A DNA stretch of 64,000 nucleotides from Mucilaginibacter lappiensis (GTDB lineage: Bacteria > Bacteroidota > Bacteroidia > Sphingobacteriales > Sphingobacteriaceae). The position numbers and the translations under genes were made by a program. The stretch is taken from positions 62,001 to 126,000 of the forward strand of contig NZ_FTMG01000019.1 in NCBI RefSeq assembly GCF_900155965.1. Direction: 5' to 3'. Below, one piece after another: positions 18,265 through 25,395 of this stretch. Position 1 is the first letter of the stretch. Every line of letters begins with the position of its first letter. Under the pieces are notes generated by a model. The model was not told where the DNA came from, did no database searches, and saw only the letters and a program-made list of their open reading frames with translations.

Positions 18265-19322
18265 TGAATTATACCACCCCTGTCATAAAAAAAGACCAGC
18301 CGGACGATACTTTTAAAACTCAACCGCTCCCGGAACCCATAGGTAAATACCCTTATCATCTTCATGTAGTTGATATTCACCCGGTCACCAACCCCAATCA
18401 AATGGATTTTCACATGGTTGGCGATACCGGCGGCACAGGTAATCCCGAAGCCAGTCAGGAAATAATTGACCAAATGAGCCTGCAATATAAGCCAGGCAGC
18501 TTTTTATATCATCTTGGCGATCTGGTTTATCATTATGGGGAGGCATCACAATATTCTGATCAGTTTTTTAAACCTTTTGAAAAATACCCCGGACCGATTT
18601 TCGCAATAGCGGGTAATCATGACAGTGATGTAAACCCGGACAGCAAAAGTCCATACCAAAGCCTGGATGCTTTTACCACTGTATTTTGTGACACTGAACC
18701 CCGGCATGTTGTTTTCAGCGGGAAAAGTAAAAGGCAAAGCATGACCCAGCCCAATATCTTCTGGACGCTGGAAACACCCCTGGCCACTATCATCGGTTTG
18801 CACACTAATGTACCAAAGTATGGCGCAGTTTCCAAAGACCAAGAGAATTGGTTCCATAATGAGCTGAAGTCGGCGCCATCAGATAAAATGCTGATCTTAT
18901 GTTTACACCATGCACCATATTCCGCCGATACCAATCATGGATCAAGCCTGCCGATGATCAAGGTACTGGAAAATGCTTTTAACACAACTGGGGTACGACC
19001 AGACATTGTTTTCAGCGGCCATGTACATAACTATCAGCGGTTTCATAAATTATATGCAGATGGTATCGAAGTACCCTATGTCGTTTCGGGCGCAGGTGGT
19101 TTTGATGAACTGCACCGTATTGCGACGCTGGATGACAGTCGTTTTGAACCATTGCCTTTCCCCGGGATTCACCTGAAATCTTTCTGTGATGATGAGCATG
19201 GGTTTCTGCAAATCACTATTACCCAAACCGGTGATCAATTACAACTAAGTGGTAACTATTATTCCGTTAGAGCTGGCGCCCCTGCCATGTTGCGCGATGT
19301 TTTTACTGTGCACAAAGCTTAA
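18264..19322 (+). CDS. calcineurin-like metallophosphoesterase
   Basis: The protein has 352 residues and no signal peptide. Metal-ligand motifs occur in order: GDTGG (first Asp), YHLGDLVYHYG (GD), AIAGNHDSD (GNHD), LCLHHAPYS and FSGHVHNYQRF (GHxH). The spacing and the HNYQR ending resemble purple-acid-phosphatase-like and 3',5'-cAMP phosphodiesterase-like enzymes. The natural substrate is unknown. Translational coupling to the Usp gene and nearness to the phosphate transporter suggest release of phosphate from an intracellular ester, or a signalling nucleotide hydrolase. Confidence 0.85.
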   Translation: MNYTTPVIKKDQPDDTFKTQPLPEPIGKYPYHLHVVDIHPVTNPNQMDFHMVGDTGGTGNPEASQEIIDQMSLQYKPGSFLYHLGDLVYHYGEASQYSDQFFKPFEKYPGPIFAIAGNHDSDVNPDSKSPYQSLDAFTTVFCDTEPRHVVFSGKSKRQSMTQPNIFWTLETPLATIIGLHTNVPKYGAVSKDQENWFHNELKSAPSDKMLILCLHHAPYSADTNHGSSLPMIKVLENAFNTTGVRPDIVFSGHVHNYQRFHKLYADGIEVPYVVSGAGGFDELHRIATLDDSRFEPLPFPGIHLKSFCDDEHGFLQITITQTGDQLQLSGNYYSVRAGAPAMLRDVFTVHKA

Positions 19323-19365
19323 CCTTTCAAAAACCTGACAAAATATCCCCGTGTAAAACCTTTAT

Positions 19366-19377
19366 GCAAACGTTTGC
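19366..19377. promoter_or_regulatory. LacI/GalR-type operator 1
   Basis: Perfect palindrome GCAAACGTTTGC with central CG, the classic LacI/GalR-family half-site arrangement. It lies 45 bp after the phosphoesterase stop. Confidence 0.55.
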
Positions 19378-19530
19378 GTGATAATCCAATGCCTATTTTA
19401 CGCTCTGTTAAAACTTCGCATGCAAACACCTCTGTTCTAAGGAGTTTTACCCGCTAATAGTTCTAATTATTAACAATTGAGAATCATAATACCGAACCTG
19501 CTACAGATATTGTTATCATGGACTCCCAAT

Positions 19531-19550
19531 TTACGCAAACGTTTGTGTAA
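19531..19550. promoter_or_regulatory. LacI/GalR-type operator 2
   Basis: TTACGCAAACGTTTGTGTAA is a 20-bp palindrome with one mismatch and the same core as operator 1, 169 bp centre to centre from it. Both lie upstream of the GH18 gene. Besides these sites and the terminator at 19721, the 540-bp gap 19323-19863 holds no gene I can support. Confidence 0.6.
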
Positions 19551-19720
19551 CCATAATAATACAAAATCACATCTTTTTGATTTACATTCACTTATGTGTT
19601 AGATAGGTTATAACACTGTTATTACGCAAAAATGCTGGCAGCCCTAATGTCCGGCAATTAAAAAAATTGGCTGCTATCCGGAGTGAGACCTGGATATGGT
19701 TGATTAAGTGGTTAGTATAA

Positions 19721-19749
19721 GGACCCTTTTTAGGAAGGGTTCTTTTTTT
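19721..19749 (+). terminator. terminator upstream of the GH18 gene
   Basis: GGACCCTT-tttagg-AAGGGTTC is followed by seven T residues. It lies about 400 bp after the nearest upstream gene, so it may end a leader or small RNA starting in the operator region, or attenuate the GH18 gene. Confidence 0.65.
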
Positions 19750-19863
19750 GACCTTCTAAACTATCCATTTAAACTCTTTTTGTAAGAAGCGATACCGGGC
19801 AATATCAAAACGCATCTAAAAACTACCATACCAATTTTACCGACACCCCCTTTTAAATCAATT

Positions 19864-20859
19864 ATGAAACAAAAATTTATTTCCCTAACCGGGCTTTTCG
19901 TGCTTTGCATGTCAGTGCTGGCATTCGCTCCATCCTGTAAAAAAGATAGCCAGGTAAAAGCTCCGGCAAATCATACGATTAACAGAGCAGTAACTAACAG
20001 TACTAATGCTCAAAAATTCATCGCCTACTTTGTAACTGATGGACGAAATCCTACTTATAAATTGACTGATATTCCAGACGGGGTAGATATTGTGGTTTTG
20101 TTTGTGGTTAAACTTCCAAATTACATTGATACCATAAAATATCCTGCCAGCGGTGGCTATATTGGTGCTTACAAATCTTATGGTGCTTTTTATGGTGATA
20201 TAAAAAAGCTGCAAGCACGCGGAATTAAGGTAATACAAAACATAGACGACGAAGCCAGCTGGCAAACCACAAAACCTGCCGGGTACGCTAGTGCATCGGC
20301 CTATGCTTTAAAAATGAAACAGGTATTGCTTGATCAGTTACATTTAGACGGTATAACTTTAGATGTAGAGCATAGCGGGGCAGCACCTTCTCCAATTCCG
20401 GCCTTCCCAGCGTATAATAAGATTGGTTATTATGGTTGGTATAGTTCAAGCATGGCTGCCAATGCAAACTATATCAATTGCATCAAAGAAATGACAAAAT
20501 ACTTCGGCACTACGGCCAGCAATGAGTTGGAAATAGCATCAGGATTGGACTGCTATGCCTGGAACAATATTGCCAGCAATTTTGTAAACAACTTTACTTA
20601 TTTCGGCGTACAATCTTATGATGGTAACTCAACCCGTACCCAGTTAATGAATAATTATGCTACGGGTACCAATAAAATACCATCGGCCAAAATGGTTTAT
20701 GGGCACAATGCGGAAACAGGTAGCTCTCAAAGTGATGCTGTTGATATTGCTAAATGGACACCAACGCAGGGCCAAAAAGGAGGCGTATTTGTTTATGCCT
20801 TTAACAGCGACCCAACAGGTTATGGAGCTGCGGTTTTGGCCGCGGTGAAAGGTAAATAA
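19864..20859 (+). CDS. GH18 lipoprotein, endo-beta-N-acetylglucosaminidase-like
   Basis: The protein has 331 residues. A lipoprotein-type signal ends near FAPSC (C25). The GH18 barrel starts at KFIAYFVTDGR (51-61). The catalytic motif DGxxxDxE is present as D162-GITLDVE-169; E169 is the proton donor, and the 2-acetamido group assists catalysis. Length and the single barrel fit Endo F/H-type enzymes that release N-glycans better than chitinases. It stands alone, with LacI-type operators and a terminator upstream, and a strong hairpin terminator follows. Chitin-oligomer cleavage is an alternative function. Confidence 0.8.
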   Translation: MKQKFISLTGLFVLCMSVLAFAPSCKKDSQVKAPANHTINRAVTNSTNAQKFIAYFVTDGRNPTYKLTDIPDGVDIVVLFVVKLPNYIDTIKYPASGGYIGAYKSYGAFYGDIKKLQARGIKVIQNIDDEASWQTTKPAGYASASAYALKMKQVLLDQLHLDGITLDVEHSGAAPSPIPAFPAYNKIGYYGWYSSSMAANANYINCIKEMTKYFGTTASNELEIASGLDCYAWNNIASNFVNNFTYFGVQSYDGNSTRTQLMNNYATGTNKIPSAKMVYGHNAETGSSQSDAVDIAKWTPTQGQKGGVFVYAFNSDPTGYGAAVLAAVKGK

Positions 20860-20947
20860 TATCGTTACAAATAGCCGGCATCTAACCTACATCAAAAATT
20901 TAATACCCATTATACTAGTAAAGGTGCACTAAAGCTTAAAATGACAC

Positions 20948-20978
20948 AAGCCCGGAGAAATCTCCGGGCTTAGTTTTT
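20948..20978 (+). terminator. terminator after the GH18 gene
   Basis: AAGCCCGGAGA-aa-TCTCCGGGCTT is followed by TAGTTTTT. The same 24-bp palindrome occurs again at 21804. Confidence 0.75.
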
Positions 20979-21131
20979 GTATAAAATTTTCTCGAAAAAT
21001 AAATTCTACAATTTATCCCAAAGCTTTATTAGGAAGAGCAATCGCAATTTAAAAGAGATGAGCGATTTGCTCTCCTTAAAGAAAATATCAGTAGTTTTAG
21101 TTTTCGGTTAAGAGTTCCAGACGTATTAATT

Positions 21132-21698
21132 ATGTGTATAAATGTAATAGAAAAGGATTATGAATATTGCAAAGTTTTAAAGGATAGTTTCACTTCTGAT
21201 CTTTTTCTTCTTACTTGTTTCCAATTTGAAAGGGATGAGGATTTAAATACACTTTATTTAGAAGGCAAGATTAATCCATCTGAAGTAAGTCGTACCTTTT
21301 TGATGTCTAAAACGGTATTAGATCAATTTCAACAAGAAGTTTACAGCGGCCCCAGTCAATATATAAGTGCAAACGCATTACTCTTAGAAGTTGATCTTCA
21401 AGAATTAAACGATAACGAAATAGTCGATGAAACCCTTGCTGAAATACTTTTCACAGGCTCTATACATGGGAGCACGAATTTTCAAGGATCTTCTGAAACA
21501 GCTTTTCACTTGGCAAAATCATTTTGCGAACAGATTTTTGAAGACGATTACAAGAACCGAAATAACTATTGCTTGAGAACTTTCTCCCCTTGGAATACCT
21601 GGTTTATGGCTGGACCTTATACTTTTAGCGAAACACTGATACTTGTGGCGAAAAAAACGAAAGCCATTTGGTTATTAGCATATTCAACTTCTGACTGA
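21132..21698 (+). CDS. unrecognised 188-residue protein
   Basis: I do not recognise this protein. It has no signal peptide or membrane segment and is acidic, with aromatic clusters near the C-terminus (FSPWNTWFMAGPYTF). It starts with ATG at 21132, after an upstream hairpin near 21034-21080 (AGAGCAATCGC against GCGATTTGCTCT). Its coding sequence is visibly richer in A and T than its neighbours. It is bounded on both sides by the same palindromic terminator, so it is a single-gene unit, perhaps acquired. No functional claim is made. Confidence 0.5.
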   Translation: MCINVIEKDYEYCKVLKDSFTSDLFLLTCFQFERDEDLNTLYLEGKINPSEVSRTFLMSKTVLDQFQQEVYSGPSQYISANALLLEVDLQELNDNEIVDETLAEILFTGSIHGSTNFQGSSETAFHLAKSFCEQIFEDDYKNRNNYCLRTFSPWNTWFMAGPYTFSETLILVAKKTKAIWLLAYSTSD

Positions 21699-21803
21699 TG
21701 ATGTTGTGAGTTAAATTGAAATAGATTTTCAAGTCATTTTTGATAATTCATAATTAAAGACTGCCATTTAAAAAAATAAGTTTTCGCTTCGTTCTCTTGA
21801 ACT

Positions 21804-21833
21804 AAGCCCGGAGAAATCTCCGGGCTTGTTTCG
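21804..21833. terminator. second copy of the GH18-type terminator
   Basis: AAGCCCGGAGA-aa-TCTCCGGGCTT, identical to the hairpin at 20948, followed by GTTTCGTTTT. It serves the 188-residue gene and possibly the convergent HD-domain gene. Confidence 0.7.
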
Positions 21834-21882
21834 TTTTGTATAAAGTTTAGGTTTTATTTATTTTCTTATTGAAGATACAATT

Positions 21883-22737
21883 TTAAACCATAACCAAAGG
21901 GTATAGCGATCTTTGCTTAAATCGTTCTGTTGCCCCTTTATGGGTAAATTGTTTAAAGTGTACCAGGTTTCCGATATCAGTTAATCGCTGGCTCATGACC
22001 ATGTTTGTATTTAATTTACGCAATACCTGGAAATCATCCCGTAAAAGATCATTTTTTTGAAGTAGCCCTTCGGTCAAAGCGTCTTTAATAAGTTCGGCCA
22101 GTTTCAGGTTGGCGTATACATGCTCCGGCTTTTTAAAATAAGCCTCATTTAAACGCCGGAACTGATTTTTGATCCAGTCGCCTGCCGCTTCAGACCTGAC
22201 CACCATGCAACCATCCTGAATGGTGAGTTCACTGATAAAGTTCCGGATTTCGGTTAGTCCGATAAAGCCAGCCTGGTATAAGTCTCTCAAAGTATAGTCA
22301 ACCCGGTCGGCACAAAGCCCGGGGAGTGGCTGCTCCAAAATAGTATGAGCCTGTTTAAATAAAGTGGTGCTATCAAACCCGTATTTTTTGAGGATGACAG
22401 GAATTTCTGAGCGATTGATCACCTCATCAAATATGGTTTCGTGATAATCTTCCTTAATATTTTCAAACACATAATCAGCTACGTGCGAAAAAGCGGTATG
22501 CGAAACATCGTGCAGTAAAGCAGCTATTTGTTCTTCAATCCCTCCGCCAAAATGCTTTACCAGGTAAAGTACGCCGATAGAATGCGCATAGCGGGTTTGG
22601 TTTAAAGCCGGGTTTACCAGGAATATTGCCCCACCCTGGTGAACGTTCTTCAACCGCTGCACAGGTGCCGACAAGATAAGCTCTTCCAACACTGGTCCCA
22701 CCTCAAAATTACCGTATATCTTATCTTCAATTTTCAT
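21883..22737 (-). CDS. HD-domain metal-dependent phosphohydrolase
   Basis: The protein has 284 residues. An HD-domain signature is clear: RYAHSIGVLYLVKHF (first His), then AALLHDVSHTAFSHVADYVF (HD pair), and a later Asp in CADRVDYTLRDL. This architecture is common in dGTPase-like and nucleotide-hydrolysing HD proteins. The rest is helical with no other recognised domain. It is monocistronic, convergent with the 188-residue gene and 218 bp upstream of the phytase gene's end. The substrate is unknown, and a (d)NTP or phosphodiester is likely. Confidence 0.85.
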   Translation of the reverse strand: MKIEDKIYGNFEVGPVLEELILSAPVQRLKNVHQGGAIFLVNPALNQTRYAHSIGVLYLVKHFGGGIEEQIAALLHDVSHTAFSHVADYVFENIKEDYHETIFDEVINRSEIPVILKKYGFDSTTLFKQAHTILEQPLPGLCADRVDYTLRDLYQAGFIGLTEIRNFISELTIQDGCMVVRSEAAGDWIKNQFRRLNEAYFKKPEHVYANLKLAELIKDALTEGLLQKNDLLRDDFQVLRKLNTNMVMSQRLTDIGNLVHFKQFTHKGATERFKQRSLYPLVMV

Positions 22738-22879
22738 TAGTGTGTTTTTATAGCTATCAGAAAAGCCAGATACTGGTCGCGATTCTGAGATACAAACCTA
22801 AATTAAATTTTAATAAAATACTAATATTTTTAGCAATTTATTTATGAGTTTAAACGCTTATCAACGGTATAGGCAAAGC

Positions 22880-22916
22880 AAAAGGTCGCACTGAGAAATC
22901 TCAAAACGACCTTTTT
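22880..22916. terminator. terminator after the phytase gene
   Basis: AAAGGTCG and CGACCTTT arms enclose an inner TGAGA/TCTCA stem, with T-runs on the plus side and partly on the minus side. It lies just after the phytase stop. Confidence 0.6.
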
Positions 22917-22955
22917 ATTGTTGATAATTGATTTAATAATCAGTTACTTAACTTT

Positions 22956-24056
22956 TTATTTAATTTTTAATTCTTTACCTGCAATGTCTTCCCAACGATA
23001 GTAATGAAACGTTTTGTCATTGCTCATCACCACAAAAATACCGTGTTTAAACGTAGCATTAAGCGGTGTAGCTACAACATCTGAACCATCACTTTGCTGG
23101 GCTGCTACATCAGCAATTTTCACCAGCTTATGTTCAAAAGGATTGGCTTTTGTTCCCTCGCGGCTAAAGATCTGGAAACGGTTGGCTCCCTGGTCAGATA
23201 CCAGGATATAACCTGTTTTGTCTGTCAGTTTGTAAATAGAGATCCCTTCATGATCAGCCTCAAAACCTGATGTACCAAACATGGCCAGTTCTTTATCCCC
23301 TTTCTCCGGATCGGCATAGTACTGGCGCACACCAACCTGCTCGTCGGAATAGTAAATATAGCCCAGTTCATTATCCACTGCAATGGCTTCTATCTCTTTT
23401 TTACCGCTGTATTTGCCAAACTTGCGTACCAGGGTGGCTTTAACATTTCCGGTGCCATCGTCTTCCAACAAATACTGCCACAGGTAACTGCCATCTTTCG
23501 GCCCATTTTTACGACCGGCTATGGCGTACATCTTACCTGCTTTTGAAGTATAAATAGATATACCCATCAAGTCGCGGTATTCAAAACCTGTTTCGCCAAC
23601 AAATGCGTCAATGCCACCATTATCTACCGGCTTCATATCCGGCATGGAAAATATCCTCAACTTATGGGTCATACGTTCGGTAGTAATAACAATATCGGTA
23701 GGCTTGCCACCTAACATCAGGCCGTAAGCCAGATCGACATTATTGGGTCGTTTTAAACCACGTACCACTTTATCCTTAACAACTTTTCCTTGCAGGTCAA
23801 ATACATAAAGTGCCCCTTCGCTATTTTTATCGGTTCCTATGACGAGGCTTTTGGAAGCATCGACCGGGTTTATCCATATTGCCGGATCGTCGGTATCAAA
23901 CAAAACAGGTTCGGTAATAATAACAGGCTTAATAGCTTGCGGGGAAACTGCAGGCATCATATTTCCCTTGTGATCACGTACCTGGCTCTGGCCATAAGCG
24001 GTGTTAAACAACACGATGCCCAGTGATGCCCATAAAAAAGTGTTTAGTTTGTTCAT
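22956..24056 (-). CDS. secreted beta-propeller phytase
   Basis: The protein has 366 residues with a signal peptide (core at 8-20, cleavage near AYG-Q). Both hallmark motifs of beta-propeller phytases are visible: DDPAIW (D-[DA]-P-A-[ILV]-W) near residue 56 and NNVDLAYG (NNVD) near 105. These calcium-dependent enzymes remove phosphate from phytate (inositol hexakisphosphate). It is the last gene of a three-gene leftward cluster with a beta-helix lipoprotein and a TonB-dependent receptor. The set looks built to bind, import and dephosphorylate phytate or its products. Confidence 0.93.
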   Translation of the reverse strand: MNKLNTFLWASLGIVLFNTAYGQSQVRDHKGNMMPAVSPQAIKPVIITEPVLFDTDDPAIWINPVDASKSLVIGTDKNSEGALYVFDLQGKVVKDKVVRGLKRPNNVDLAYGLMLGGKPTDIVITTERMTHKLRIFSMPDMKPVDNGGIDAFVGETGFEYRDLMGISIYTSKAGKMYAIAGRKNGPKDGSYLWQYLLEDDGTGNVKATLVRKFGKYSGKKEIEAIAVDNELGYIYYSDEQVGVRQYYADPEKGDKELAMFGTSGFEADHEGISIYKLTDKTGYILVSDQGANRFQIFSREGTKANPFEHKLVKIADVAAQQSDGSDVVATPLNATFKHGIFVVMSNDKTFHYYRWEDIAGKELKIK

Positions 24057-24065
24057 TAATTATAT

Positions 24066-24091
24066 TAAAAAATGCCCTGCATAAGCAGGGG
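24066..24091 (-). terminator. terminator between lipoprotein and phytase genes
   Basis: On the minus strand GCCCCTGC-ttat-GCAGGGC is followed by six T residues. It lies inside the presumed operon and may lower phytase expression. Confidence 0.6.
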
Positions 24092-24111
24092 CTGTAGATT
24101 TTTCTGTTTGT

Positions 24112-25365
24112 TTATTTTGTTCCGAATGCGCCGATGTAAGTTGCCGGATCTGGCGATACGTAGGTTACCCCATTTACCGTAATACCTGCAGCATGGTGGC
24201 GGGTAAAGTCGGTTTTACCATGATTTAAAGCCGGTGAACCGCTTTGCAAATGAAAATCCCAGGCGGTATTAAATACCGCGTTAAGTACCGGGGTTGATTC
24301 CGGGTAATTCACAAATTTAGGGTCGTTGTCACCCGCTTTGGTACTGATAATATCGTTCACACCTGCAACAATATCTTTTGATGGCTGAAACTGATTTACC
24401 GTGGTTTGATCATACCCATAATAAAGGTTATTGCCGATCACCGTACGTTTATCTTCGGTTGATTTAGTATCTCTTTTGATACCAAAACGGGTATTGGCAA
24501 ACAGGTTGTTATAAATATCGGCATGTACGTTATTTTCCAGCCAGATAGAACCCCCTTTGGCTGACGGTCTGCGCCAGCCGGTATTCACCATGGTATTGTT
24601 ATAGGCAATAATATAAGCCTGCGGGTTACGATCGCCTGAGTTTGATAACTTAAGGGCATTGGTATTGGCACTATAAACCAGGTTAAAACCCACATCGGCC
24701 AAACAGCCCGATTTAAAATTCATCGCCTCGCCCCCGGTTACCCCGGTTGTATAAAAAGTATTGTTGGCAAAAATGATCTTACCGCCTTCAATATAAGTAC
24801 AATCCTCCTGGAAGTTACGAACAATCGAGTTAACCACGATAAGCTTACCGTTAACGTTCGAGAACCATAGGGCCGGTAAGTTTTCGCCTGCAACAGCTTT
24901 ATACAAGCCTTGTTTTACCGAGGTTGACGCATCTGATGTGGTATTACCACCATACTCCAAAATGGTATGATCTAGCACCAGTTCTGCACAGCTTGGGGCC
25001 GCGAGTATACCACCCCACATCTTTCCGAATTTTTTGGCATCGGTACGGTATTGTTCGGCTACAGTGATCCTAACTGGATTCTCGGCTGTACCCATCGAGT
25101 ACAGATTACCTTTTACGATAAATTCTGGTTTGGCAACGGTATCCATCAATACGGTAACACCTTCCTCAATGGTTAATGATTTGCCTGCCGGGATAATAAT
25201 ATCGCCCTTGATGATCTGGGTGCTGCCTTTGGCCCAAACACCTGAAACTTCGCCGCTGGCCGATCCGTTGCCGGAGCTCGTATCCACATCCAGATTGGCT
25301 TTTCTGCAACCACTAATGGCTACGGCCGATACCAGCAGTGCTGTAAATATTGGTTTTAAGTTCAT
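24112..25365 (-). CDS. lipoprotein with right-handed beta-helix fold
   Basis: Starting at ATG 25365 gives about 417 residues with a clean lipoprotein signal (VAISGC). The body has the rungs of a parallel beta-helix: repeated short strands with N ladders, e.g. LILDHTILEYGG, IVVNSIVRNF, NNTFYTTG and YNNLFANTRFG. It is probably surface-exposed and anchored by lipid. Such proteins often bind or cleave polymers, but no catalytic residues are clear. It lies between the TBDT and phytase genes, 30 bp after the receptor stop, so a role in capturing the phytate-type substrate is likely. A nine-residue N-terminal extension is possible but unnecessary. Confidence 0.75.
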   Translation of the reverse strand: MNLKPIFTALLVSAVAISGCRKANLDVDTSSGNGSASGEVSGVWAKGSTQIIKGDIIIPAGKSLTIEEGVTVLMDTVAKPEFIVKGNLYSMGTAENPVRITVAEQYRTDAKKFGKMWGGILAAPSCAELVLDHTILEYGGNTTSDASTSVKQGLYKAVAGENLPALWFSNVNGKLIVVNSIVRNFQEDCTYIEGGKIIFANNTFYTTGVTGGEAMNFKSGCLADVGFNLVYSANTNALKLSNSGDRNPQAYIIAYNNTMVNTGWRRPSAKGGSIWLENNVHADIYNNLFANTRFGIKRDTKSTEDKRTVIGNNLYYGYDQTTVNQFQPSKDIVAGVNDIISTKAGDNDPKFVNYPESTPVLNAVFNTAWDFHLQSGSPALNHGKTDFTRHHAAGITVNGVTYVSPDPATYIGAFGTK

Positions 25366-25395
25366 CCTATTTTTGATTAAAATGATTGACATTTT

